From NCBI GenBank assembly GCA_025765615.1, contig JAIVFJ010000082.1:62001-126000 (forward strand): a stretch of DNA of 64,000 nt. The letters are read 5' to 3'. Below are positions 31,482 to 41,730 of the stretch, piece after piece (within the stretch, counting starts at the first letter, position 1; the number at the start of each line of letters is the position of its first letter). The DNA comes from Zopfochytrium polystomum (taxonomy: Eukaryota; Chytridiomycota; Chytridiomycetes; Chytridiales; Chytridiaceae). The position numbers and the translations under genes were made by a program. Below the pieces are notes generated by a model. It was not told the DNA's origin and made no database searches. It was given only the letters and a program-made list of their open reading frames with translations.

Positions 31482-32779
31482 TGTGAGACTACACTGAGGT
31501 CTCAGTGATAAAGTCTAGGGATTTTATTCGCAAAAACAAGCATACCTGTCATAAAACTGCAAGGATTGGGACCCTATTATTATTCCTGGTTCTTTAGTTT
31601 CCAAGGCGTTATCAAAGTGTATTTGCAGCTAACCCGTCTTTATAATTGTGCCTGCTTTTACTACTTTCGTCTTAACAGTTTCCGTTGCGCCAGGGTTTTC
31701 TCAACATATTTTCTTTTTTGGTGACTAACGGAGACTGCCTGACTGCCTAGGGATGGGGTGCCTGACAGGCTGTACCCCAAGCCCACCTAATTTATTATTT
31801 ATTTTCGGCACTTGTACATACACACATAGGGTTGGGGGGGACTTAGAGCATTTGTGGTGGATGCTCCAAGTCAGGGGTTGACTTGTCAATTTTTTTCTCT
31901 CTCTCTGTTTTTGGGCCCTTTCTCGTTTTCCTTTTTTCTTCAATCTGATTTCTGTCCTTTGGCACCAATACAGAGTCCCTTCAAATCCATCTGGCTCGCA
32001 ACGGTGAGGGTAGTGAGAGGTGGTACGCACCCAGGTGAGTACATGGTCCGTTTGGGGGCTCCTCTTAAGGGGCTGTGGGTGGGGAATGCAGCTGGCCCCA
32101 CCACTGACTGTGTGACACTGCTGGCTCTAGGTTGGAGTGAGGATCACAGGCGCTCGCCCACCGCGGAGGCGACGGCAATGGCATCGTCAACCCCACAAGG
32201 GTTTTGATGGCTGCGCCCTGCGCAGTCCTGACACCTGAGAGTTTGATCTACGAGTGCCTGCCTCGGTCCTATTGCTATGAGAGTGAGATGTGTGAGTACG
32301 AGTGCAATGGGATAAAACCCGTTGGTCAAGTGATCATGCCGTGTACGATCACAGGTGTTTCTGTGTGCAAGTTCCCTGCTGGCGACCTTCCAACCCCTAC
32401 ATAGTCAACTCCCTTCTCTCACTCCTCCCCGTCGCTGGCGACGACGAGGGCTCCTGCAGCACCATCTGCGACGAGGGGCGCTAGGTCGCGCCCTGTCTGT
32501 CCTGTTGTTATTAACTGCTCCTGTTGTATTTGAGATTAGGTTCCTGAGATAAAAACCCCTGTTTCCCTCTTCTCTCTCTTTATCCTGCAGTTGTGTTGCG
32601 CCCTTTGGGAGTGCCCTTCCAATTCCCCTCGCATCAGCCCACAGCCACGCGAGTAATTGGTGCTCCTGCACCGATCCCTCAGAGGATTGTCCCTCTGAAT
32701 GTTCATTCTTTGTGTTTGAGACCCCTGTTAGACAGATCAGTGGGGATACTTTGTGGACTAGGCAAGGAGTAGGGTTGAA
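31482..32779 (+). mobile_element. Element X, copy 2 (3'-truncated)
   Basis: It starts TGTGAGACTACACTGAGGTC, as copy 1 does, and follows copy 1 with internal deletions (for example the T-run region) to GGGTTGAAA at about 32779. The last part of X and its TAGTCTCACA end are missing and copia gag sequence follows directly. Confidence 0.8.
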
Positions 32780-33357
32780 AGGCTTGGGAACTGTATGTGG
32801 AAGAAGTCATCAAGCCGGTCATGGCATACAATCTTGTTGCCAGCTTCCTCAAGCCTGATTACTTTGGTACGTTCAGCAAGCACTGCATCAAGGTCGGCAT
32901 CAGCGCTGTTCCTCCCAGCATTGGTTCTCCCCCTGAATCCTCTGCAACGGCAGAGGCCAAGGCTGCGTACAGTGAGATGTACCGTCTGCACCACGCTGCC
33001 CTTGACAAGTACCACACTGGTATACGCCAAGAACACAAGACCTACAGGGAGCTTGTGGCCCAACACGACAAGGCAGTTGCTACCCTCGACTCCTGCTTGT
33101 GCATTGAGGATGTGCGCTCCATGAATGCGGCAAACATCACCAACTGCGCTGACCGGTACAAGTGACTCAATGACAAGTACGCCCTGCAGGACCACACTGG
33201 TTCACAGCAGGACAAGTGGCTTGCGACTTACAGTCGTTTGGCAAAACCCAGAGACTCTGGTCCGGCAGTCCAGGAGTGGTACACCACTCTGACCACACTG
33301 GTCACGGATTGGCCAAAGCATTTCAAATGTACTGCCACCACTTGCAGGGGTGTGACA
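32780..33357 (+). pseudogene. Host copia gag, N-terminal part
   Basis: One frame (AYNLVASFLKPDYFGTFSKH, YSEMYRLHHAALDKYHTGIR, LVAQHDKAVATLDSCL) runs to 33357 with a TGA at 33163-33165. It is interrupted by LTR A in the codons for CRGVT and continues in frame at 45938 once the inserted dimer and one TSD copy are discounted. Its 5' start is lost at the junction with element X. Confidence 0.75.
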
Positions 33358-33586
33358 TGTTAGTTTTGGGTCTTTTGGTGTAAGCAGTGTGCAGGAGCTT
33401 TGACCTGATACTGCTCTGCAAGGATGACTTGCAGCATTTTGCAAGTGATGGTCCTTGTAACAGTTTTGTATAAAGACAAACACAAGACTGACAGAAGCCA
33501 AGATCAACCTCCCACCACCACCACCTTCAGTAGTGTACACCACAGCAGCCCAACCCATCAATCAGCCACCATAGCAAATTCTTTCA
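33358..33586 (+). repeat. Copia LTR A
   Basis: 229 bp, TGTTAGTTTTGGGTC to AATTCTTTCA. TATAAAG follows the segment GTAACAGTTTTGTA (33457-33470), which is complementary to the 14 nt immediately after the LTR. Confidence 0.93.
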
Positions 33587-33600
33587 TACAAAACTGTTAC
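33587..33600 (+). promoter_or_regulatory. Putative primer-binding/cyclization site of copia family
   Basis: TACAAAACTGTTAC begins at the first base after the LTR and is the perfect reverse complement of 33457-33470 inside the LTR. It does not begin with TGG, so it is not a standard tRNA 3'-end PBS. Identical sites follow LTR B (39760-39773) and LTR D (49471-49484); a compensated variant follows LTR F. Confidence 0.6.
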
Positions 33601-34185
33601 CCATCCCAATCACTTCCCCCTTGGTTTCAACAAAATCCAATCAGTAGAAGGGGTTGTACGCTTTTCAGATCTGCCAACTTCGTGGAGCGATCACGGGCGC
33701 TACAGACATCGTACAGCAATTTCGTTACTACCATCGGAAAGCTCTTGATCTCCTCTTTCCAACGAACCCACCTGATCTCGGATCGGACGCTCCTACGTCG
33801 TATCCACCGCCTCCAAAGTCGTCGCCCACTTTTCCAACTTCAACCTCAATTTGCTCGCCTTCCAGACCTCCCCCAGCCGATCCCAAGCTATCATTGGAAA
33901 GGCCTGCTTCGGGACTACACGACTGCCACCAACGGCACCCCAAAATCACTCTCCTTCGTGATAAGCGACGCCTTTTTCCATTCAGGGTCACCAGATTTCC
34001 TCCAACCCTCACCATTAATTTTTGATTTTTTGTCCCCAATTGGAGACAACGACCACCCCCCTACCTGACACACACCAAGCTAACAAACCAACTTTTCATC
34101 TGCTGCAACACCACCTTCACCACACACCCAAAATCCAACGAAATCCCTTCAAACTTGGCACACATAATCGTCCTGAGAAAACAAC

Positions 34186-34680
34186 ATGACTACTGACTCA
34201 ACCAATCACATCAACGCAGAGCAGAACGATGCAGTTGATCCACTAGACCTCTGGGACACTGGAACCTGTCTCATCAGAGATGGACCATTCCAAGGACAGA
34301 GATTCCAACTGGTGCCTCCGTCTTGTGGACCAGAGAAACCCTCACCCAAATCACACCTGGTCGAACTTGCAAAGGAGATCATTGACGACTTTGAATGCAT
34401 TAAAATGGAACCAACTGAAGCCTCAGATGCCTTCATTACCCGATTCACTGAAGCGTACCATCGAGTCGACAGCTTTGCAAAGTCAGCAGCTGGAGAACTT
34501 CTCCATCATATTCGCCCTTTCCAACAAGTTGTTCGAATCTTTGTTGGCTCACTGGGCCAAAGCCTGTTGGATATGGGAAAAGGAAAAGTTTTTCTTGTTG
34601 TCGGCAACCCAGCTCCTCAGATAACAAGTTTAGCCAAACTAATCTCACTCTTCAAAACCTGTTTGACAAAACAACTATGA
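34186..34680 (+). CDS. Copia Gag-like protein, shortened (unit 1)
   Basis: 164 codons from an ATG, starting MTTDSTNHINAEQNDAVDPL. The C-terminal two thirds (LAKEIIDDFECIKMEP, FTEAYHRVDSFAKSA, VVRIFVGSLGQSLLDMGKGK) match the gag of the related elements at 50180 and 63526. Relative to those it lacks the WFPG...CRT segment just before LAKEII, so it is an internally deleted Gag. It is the only coding frame near the 5' end of the element. Confidence 0.6.
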   Translation: MTTDSTNHINAEQNDAVDPLDLWDTGTCLIRDGPFQGQRFQLVPPSCGPEKPSPKSHLVELAKEIIDDFECIKMEPTEASDAFITRFTEAYHRVDSFAKSAAGELLHHIRPFQQVVRIFVGSLGQSLLDMGKGKVFLVVGNPAPQITSLAKLISLFKTCLTKQL

Positions 34681-35391
34681 TAAGCAACACATGAGCTGGC
34701 TGATCAAGCAACAATCACTCGGCTACTGCTGCACCAGAAATCACCACACCAACTATTACTATCCTGGTTATCTGCCTTCATATTGATTGAACAACAAACA
34801 GCAGAGGTCCTCAAAAACCAACCAGCTCCATCAACTAATAATCAATCTGCTAAGTGTTTTGCTCTTCGCTTTTGATATGCATCAAAGTAACTGCCTTTAT
34901 CCTCTCAACATTCAGCCATGCAGTCTCCTGTCAGTAATGATTCATCATTCCATGAACATCAACACAGGCATTTTAGTTTTTGGAGACCTGCACCTCTAAC
35001 AACTGTCCCTGTGCCCTCTCAATATTACTTACTCATTTTCAACAGGGCATAACAAATTAGGAATTAATGATATGGTGTTTTCCTTGTCTATCAACCCATG
35101 GAGTTGGCAGTTCAATTTCTGGATTCCCTGATAGAGTGTTTTCAACCACACTGAAACTCTCACCATCAAACATATTAGTGATTGGGATGACCAATAGTTG
35201 TGCAAGTGCCAACTCTCACGACCACGGCAACCTTGTGCAATTTCCTCATAACTTTGGACTCTGTTACATCAAGCTAAGCCTCTCCTTATCTTTTCTCACA
35301 TAACTTCAGCACTTCAGCCAAAGACAATTTGCAGTCCATTCATTGATAGAACAAGGACTGGTTGAGTAGTTTAACAATCCTCTAACCATTT

Positions 35392-35557
35392 TGTAAACAG
35401 TCTATTCTGAGTGGTTGCTAGGCAAGCGTGACCGGCACAGGGTCAAAACCTCTCATATATTATCTGCTTGAGCAGAGGAGGAGGAAAACTGTTGACACTG
35501 GGTTTCCGTTCCACTTAATACTCAGAGTATTTGTCATCAGCACAAGCCAGCGCCCAG
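35392..35557 (+). repeat. Internally deleted LTR-R1 fragment inside copia unit 1
   Basis: TGTAAACAGTCTATTCTGAGTG is joined directly to the GTTGCTAGGCAAGCG part of R1, ending at GCGCCCAG. The matching position in the related element at about 51420 lacks it, so it was inserted after the elements diverged. Confidence 0.75.
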
Positions 35558-37016
35558 TACAACATCAAACATCATCTTCCACTTAGGGGGGAGGATTCTA
35601 GGGATAAGTGAAAGATGATCACCGGCACTGTATTGCCAATTAGATGGAGAATGCTTGGAATAAGTGAACGATGATCATCAGCGCAGAGTTGCAAAGTGGT
35701 CTCAGCATGGATTGGCACCAACTTGGCATGGTCTTCTTGGTGCCAGGCTGCTGCCTAGGAAAACACTCTATCTATTTTAGCCAAATGAATCTGGACTCAG
35801 GATTCGAACTATGGAATACACTATTATTGCTGGGCTTACTTGACCCTGGCTAGGGACCTCAACTCACACATATTGACTGCTTCAGCTTTTATACACAGAC
35901 ATACTAACACACTACTCCAGGTCCCACATCACAGGAAATTCGACAGCCATACCTGAGTCCTCACCTCAATTGCATCACTCTGATGAATTATCCTAACCAA
36001 CTTCTGTGACAAAACACAATGTTCCTTGAAATAACTTTTGCCTCATTCCGAGGAGTATCAACGTTTATCTTTATTGGACACTCAACACTAACACTTTTTC
36101 AGAGCAAACTATAAACAAGCTCAACCTTGCAAGATTGCTGAAGTTCCATTCTCATCTGAGATTCTTCCTTAGCCGAACCAAATCTAACTGACTCTAGATT
36201 TCAAACTGCTCTTAATAGAGTCACTCCAGAACAGCTATGTTCTTTGAATGCCTCATGCATTCATCCAGCATGCATTCATGCAGCATAACCAGGATCTGGA
36301 AGCTTCAGAGATTGCCCTCAACTTTTGTAATCTGACCAGAAACTTTGTGGTTTTGGCTTGGATGTTAGACTTGACAAAAACATTCTGCTGATTCTTTAAC
36401 GAGGCAGAGTAGAAGACATCAGGCGAAGTCTTTGTTCCCTTTGCTTGCACTAGCACTCTCCTACCAGCATAAATTCCACAACATCACTTGGAGACTAAAG
36501 GCATCAAGCAATCAAACTCTGTGGAAACATCTGGATATACTAACTCTCACTAATGCTTTCTACCACTAACTTTGCCTCTATCTTTATTCTCCACTCTAGA
36601 CCAACAAAAGCAAAAATCAACCACCTCACATACAGTTACAATTACCATATCATCAAACTATTCAAACCTCAGCAGTATCAGCAAAATTCAGGAAACCTTC
36701 AACTATTCATACCTGCAGATCAGCTTCAGAAACAACACCAACATCACCACTTTGCTCCATTCAGTCACCAGTCACCTTGAACCATCTTTGAACTTGAATT
36801 TTGCCAGTTGAACAAGTTGAATTGGAATTGCTTTCAGTTTTCTGCAGTCTCAACAAAGTCAGACAAAGTATCAACCATTCCCCACAGCAGAGTCACTCCA
36901 GAAAACAACAACTTCCTCCATTCAGTCAGCATTCAACTTCAGCAATCAGAATTGGAAGAAGTCAAACTGGAATTGGTAAAACGTATCAACCACATGGTAA
37001 TCCACAGCGAAAGTGA

Positions 37017-37440
37017 ATCGGATAACGGTGTACAGCTCTGGTGTTGGAGGTGACGGCACGACGGGTTGGATTCCGTGCTACTGCAATTAACGTCACCCCC
37101 AGTGGGCCTTACTGGGAGCACTATAGGCATGACTGTGGAAGGCCGGACCGATGTGGCAGACCGGCAATGTGAAATCAACTGAAGGCCCACGAACACCGAA
37201 GTCCCAGCTTGTAGGCTAGTGTGGCCTGGACCTGTGTCAGAGGAGGTGGAGTCCTGAGCAGGGAGCCCATTCCGCAAGGAGTACCAACCAGGAGACAGTT
37301 ATTCTTCTGATGTGCCCAGGCGAGACGCAGGGGAAAGCGTTGAGGGCAAGCTGTGTATGGGGGAGTGGTCGCCTCGCCTCATAGGGTACTGGGGGGAGCC
37401 CAGACCAGCATCGTGCGGAAGGCTCACCTGTGCAGAGTTT
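37017..37440 (+). other. GC-rich block of unknown origin inside the copia element
   Basis: About 420 bp of GC-rich sequence sits in AT-rich, A/C-skewed surroundings. It is repeated identically at 43190-43613 and, nearly identical, at 52912-53320. No frame on either strand gave a recognisable protein. It predates the divergence of the copies and may be captured DNA or a structural region. Confidence 0.5.
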
Positions 37441-37989
37441 TCTCTCGTGCTTTCTTTTGTGTGCAGGGTATCTTAGAAAATCTGAACTAATTTTCCCTAA
37501 AGTTTCTTAAAGTTAAAACCATCACAAGTAGATTCTATTTCTCTACAACCACAAAACAAACATAGCACTTTAAAGTTTGGAATCCACCACAAACTTCTTA
37601 CCTTCAGTGTACACATTCAGGCCAACTGTGTTTGACAAGCACACCTTGCCCAGACCCTTGTATATGTGCAGACAGCTTTTGAAGTTATTGAACAACCCAC
37701 GAATGTCAACAAAACCTGGAACATATGGGCCTACAAGGTCAAACTTTGTGAAGACAGCAGCATTGAGTGCTTCTATGCACAGCTCTTGGCTAAGGGCCCC
37801 ACTTAGTGTCATTGCATTTATATTCAGAATACTCACCCACCTTTTGTCCTAATCAATAGTCTTTGTTAACTCACTGAAATGGCTGCCTGAATCAACTGGG
37901 ACACTGGCACAGTGGATATCAGCAACACATACCTCAACAGCATATTTTATATGCCAAATCTGCATCGAGCAGTTCATTACCACCGCACT

Positions 37990-38210
37990 TGTTATGAATC
38001 ACCCTCTGGAAACCTCCGGAACCTTCTAGAACATTCCTTCATGGAACCTTGTGGAACCCTCTGGAACCTTCTTTGCTTTCCTGACTTGTCGTGTTATCAT
38101 TGGTATCACTGTATTACTAATTGCTCTTTTTGGAACTTCCTTTGAGTCTTGACAAGGAAGATCTCAAAAGTTCCTTCTCTGCCTTGTCCTGTCCTGCCCT
38201 GTTCCTGACA
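37990..38210 (+). mobile_element. Gypsy solo LTR inside copia unit 1
   Basis: A 221-bp gypsy LTR (TGTTATGAATC to CCTGACA) lacking the TATA-to-RNA-start segment is flanked by GCACT at 37985-37989 and 38211-38215. The empty site with a single GCACT is preserved in the related element at about 53855-53859. Confidence 0.92.
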
Positions 38211-38507
38211 GCACTGACTGCTGGAGTTGAACAGCCACCAAAATCAAACAGTTGACAGGAAAGTGCAAACTTCTGGGATTTCTGCATCCTCCTTTGTCAG
38301 ATTAACTCATCATCCACAATGCAAGCTAAGTTAACAAAATTTGTTTTTGGTGATTCTGGCAAAAACTTCTTCTGCCATTGCCTTGCCTAATCTTTTTTAC
38401 ATACTCTGCAAAATGGGAGCAATGAAAACCATCCTCAATATGCAGCTGGAACATCAACATGACAGAATCTTCTTACACAAGAAAGTCTGTAGCAAGGAGT
38501 TAATCCA

Positions 38508-39347
38508 GTGCCATGCAAACACTATCAACAACCCCACTGCAGTAACTGGCCTTCCCAGTCGTCTCTCAATCTTCAGCCACGCAGGATCGACAAAGCAACT
38601 GCAGATCAGAGACTGTACCAGGCAATACATGATGGCATCAACTACCTTGCAACACACAGGCGACCAGACCTTGCCCCAGCAGTTTCATATCTTGGTGCCT
38701 TCAGCAAGGACCCTAGCGAGCAACACATGAAGATCCTTATTCTGGTTCTCGAATATCTCAATGGTAATAGTGAGTATGGTTTATTCTATTCTCGCAACTG
38801 CACAGATATAGCCGGTTACTCCGTCGCTGCCCATGGTGTCCACTCAGATGGGAAATCACAGCCTGGCTACTATGTTCTATTTGGAGGAACAGCTATTAGT
38901 TGGACATCTCTTCAGAGCAGTACTGTCATGCTGTCACCGCAGGAAGCTGAATATGTAGCTGTGTCTGAACTGGGACGAGAACTTAAGGCACTATCCCAAC
39001 TCTACTCAGCACTTCAACTTCTGTCTCCAACTCCACTTGTCATCTACACTGACAACAGCAGTGTGATCAACCTCAGTTCAAATGATCTTTACACCAATCA
39101 GTCAAAACATATCATGGTAAAGTATCATTATATTCAAGAACTTGTGGAACAAAAGGTAGTACGGCTTGAATGGATTGCTGGAGGAGAACAGCCTGCATAC
39201 TATATGACAAAATCTCTCTCAGCTGCTCTCAGTGAATACCATCTGAGTAGCACTGGTCTGTTTCCTCTGATTCATTTTTTCTTATCTGTGAAGCTGTTTT
39301 CTTCTTTGTTCTTTTTCATTACTTTGACTCATTTCTTTTACCTCTGA
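38508..39347 (+). CDS. Copia RNase H domain (unit 1)
   Basis: The frame carries the end of copia Pol. The connection region is LYQAIHDGINYLATHRRPDL, then LAPAVSYLGAFSKDPSEQH. The RNase H motifs are YYVLFGGTAISWTS, SPQEAEYVAVSELGRELKAL (catalytic Glu), VIYTDNSSVINL (catalytic Asp) and SKHIMVKYHYIQELVEQ. The usual DADW box after GYS reads VAAHG, so the first Asp appears lost. There is no RT in front of it. The first codons are not meaningful; homology starts at about 38590. Confidence 0.85.
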   Translation: MPCKHYQQPHCSNWPSQSSLNLQPRRIDKATADQRLYQAIHDGINYLATHRRPDLAPAVSYLGAFSKDPSEQHMKILILVLEYLNGNSEYGLFYSRNCTDIAGYSVAAHGVHSDGKSQPGYYVLFGGTAISWTSLQSSTVMLSPQEAEYVAVSELGRELKALSQLYSALQLLSPTPLVIYTDNSSVINLSSNDLYTNQSKHIMVKYHYIQELVEQKVVRLEWIAGGEQPAYYMTKSLSAALSEYHLSSTGLFPLIHFFLSVKLFSSLFFFITLTHFFYL

Positions 39348-39530
39348 AGTTCAATATGTGCCCCCATCCATTTTTGTTAGTGTGGTCTGTTCTTTCTGTT
39401 CTGCCATCCGATGGCCTGTCATACCTGTTTGTGATTCTTCTTTCTCTGGTGTACGGTTTCCTTAAGTTGACTATGGCTTAAGGTTTTCCTCCGTGCCGGC
39501 CTTTGCTCCTGCCCACAGCTTAGGGGGGAG

Positions 39531-39759
39531 TGTTAGTTTTGGGTCTTTTGGTGTAAGCAGTGTGCAGGAGCTTTGACCTGATACTGCTCTGCAAGGATGA
39601 CTTGCAGCATTTTGCAAGTGATGGTCCTTGTAACAGTTTTGTATAAAGACAAACACAAGACTGACAGAAGCCAAGATCAACCTCCCACCACCACCACCTT
39701 CAGTAGTGTACACCACAGCAGCCCAACCCATCAATCAGCCACCATAGCAAATTCTTTCA
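39531..39759 (+). repeat. Copia LTR B (shared by both units)
   Basis: This 229-bp LTR appears identical to LTRs A and C. It is both the 3' LTR of unit 1 and the 5' LTR of unit 2, with PPT-like TTAGGGGGGAG before it and TACAAAACTGTTAC after it. Confidence 0.93.
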
Positions 39760-40358
39760 TACAAAACTGTTACCCATCCCAATCACTTCCCCCTTGGTTT
39801 CAACAAAATCCAATCAGTAGAAGGGGTTGTACGCTTTTCAGATCTGCCAACTTCGTGGAGCGATCACGGGCGCTACAGACATCGTACAGCAATTTCGTTA
39901 CTACCATCGGAAAGCTCTTGATCTCCTCTTTCCAACGAACCCACCTGATCTCGGATCGGACGCTCCTACGTCGTATCCACCGCCTCCAAAGTCGTCGCCC
40001 ACTTTTCCAACTTCAACCTCAATTTGCTCGCCTTCCAGACCTCCCCCAGCCGATCCCAAGCTATCATTGGAAAGGCCTGCTTCGGGACTACACGACTGCC
40101 ACCAACGGCACCCCAAAATCACTCTCCTTCGTGATAAGCGACGCCTTTTTCCATTCAGGGTCACCAGATTTCCTCCAACCCTCACCATTAATTTTTGATT
40201 TTTTGTCCCCAATTGGAGACAACGACCACCCCCCTACCTGACACACACCAAGCTAACAAACCAACTTTTCATCTGCTGCAACACCACCTTCACCACACAC
40301 CCAAAATCCAACGAAATCCCTTCAAACTTGGCACACATAATCGTCCTGAGAAAACAAC

Positions 40359-40853
40359 ATGACTACTGACTCAACCAATCACATCAACGCAGAGCAGAAC
40401 GATGCAGTTGATCCACTAGACCTCTGGGACACTGGAACCTGTCTCATCAGAGATGGACCATTCCAAGGACAGAGATTCCAACTGGTGCCTCCGTCTTGTG
40501 GACCAGAGAAACCCTCACCCAAATCACACCTGGTCGAACTTGCAAAGGAGATCATTGACGACTTTGAATGCATTAAAATGGAACCAACTGAAGCCTCAGA
40601 TGCCTTCATTACCCGATTCACTGAAGCGTACCATCGAGTCGACAGCTTTGCAAAGTCAGCAGCTGGAGAACTTCTCCATCATATTCGCCCTTTCCAACAA
40701 GTTGTTCGAATCTTTGTTGGCTCACTGGGCCAAAGCCTGTTGGATATGGGAAAAGGAAAAGTTTTTCTTGTTGTCGGCAACCCAGCTCCTCAGATAACAA
40801 GTTTAGCCAAACTAATCTCACTCTTCAAAACCTGTTTGACAAAACAACTATGA
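40359..40853 (+). CDS. Copia Gag-like protein, shortened (unit 2)
   Basis: Identical translation to 34186-34680, exactly 6,173 bp downstream. Confidence 0.6.
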   Translation: MTTDSTNHINAEQNDAVDPLDLWDTGTCLIRDGPFQGQRFQLVPPSCGPEKPSPKSHLVELAKEIIDDFECIKMEPTEASDAFITRFTEAYHRVDSFAKSAAGELLHHIRPFQQVVRIFVGSLGQSLLDMGKGKVFLVVGNPAPQITSLAKLISLFKTCLTKQL

Positions 40854-41564
40854 TAAGCAACACATGAGCTGGCTGATCAAGCAACAATCACTCGGCTACT
40901 GCTGCACCAGAAATCACCACACCAACTATTACTATCCTGGTTATCTGCCTTCATATTGATTGAACAACAAACAGCAGAGGTCCTCAAAAACCAACCAGCT
41001 CCATCAACTAATAATCAATCTGCTAAGTGTTTTGCTCTTCGCTTTTGATATGCATCAAAGTAACTGCCTTTATCCTCTCAACATTCAGCCATGCAGTCTC
41101 CTGTCAGTAATGATTCATCATTCCATGAACATCAACACAGGCATTTTAGTTTTTGGAGACCTGCACCTCTAACAACTGTCCCTGTGCCCTCTCAATATTA
41201 CTTACTCATTTTCAACAGGGCATAACAAATTAGGAATTAATGATATGGTGTTTTCCTTGTCTATCAACCCATGGAGTTGGCAGTTCAATTTCTGGATTCC
41301 CTGATAGAGTGTTTTCAACCACACTGAAACTCTCACCATCAAACATATTAGTGATTGGGATGACCAATAGTTGTGCAAGTGCCAACTCTCACGACCACGG
41401 CAACCTTGTGCAATTTCCTCATAACTTTGGACTCTGTTACATCAAGCTAAGCCTCTCCTTATCTTTTCTCACATAACTTCAGCACTTCAGCCAAAGACAA
41501 TTTGCAGTCCATTCATTGATAGAACAAGGACTGGTTGAGTAGTTTAACAATCCTCTAACCATTT

Positions 41565-41730
41565 TGTAAACAGTCTATTCTGAGTGGTTGCTAGGCAAGC
41601 GTGACCGGCACAGGGTCAAAACCTCTCATATATTATCTGCTTGAGCAGAGGAGGAGGAAAACTGTTGACACTGGGTTTCCGTTCCACTTAATACTCAGAG
41701 TATTTGTCATCAGCACAAGCCAGCGCCCAG
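41565..41730 (+). repeat. LTR-R1 fragment in copia unit 2
   Basis: Unit-2 counterpart of 35392-35557 with the same internal deletion. The fragment was therefore present before the unit was duplicated. Confidence 0.75.

Noticed and set aside
33587..33600. Standard tRNA primer-binding site after the copia LTR
   Set aside because: It does not begin with TGG and instead perfectly complements the LTR; a tRNA-fragment match cannot be excluded without the tRNA set.
33654..34068. Overlapping Pro/Ser-rich frames after LTR A as element proteins
   Set aside because: They lie in the long A/C-rich leader, are not conserved in frame in element F, and lack domains.
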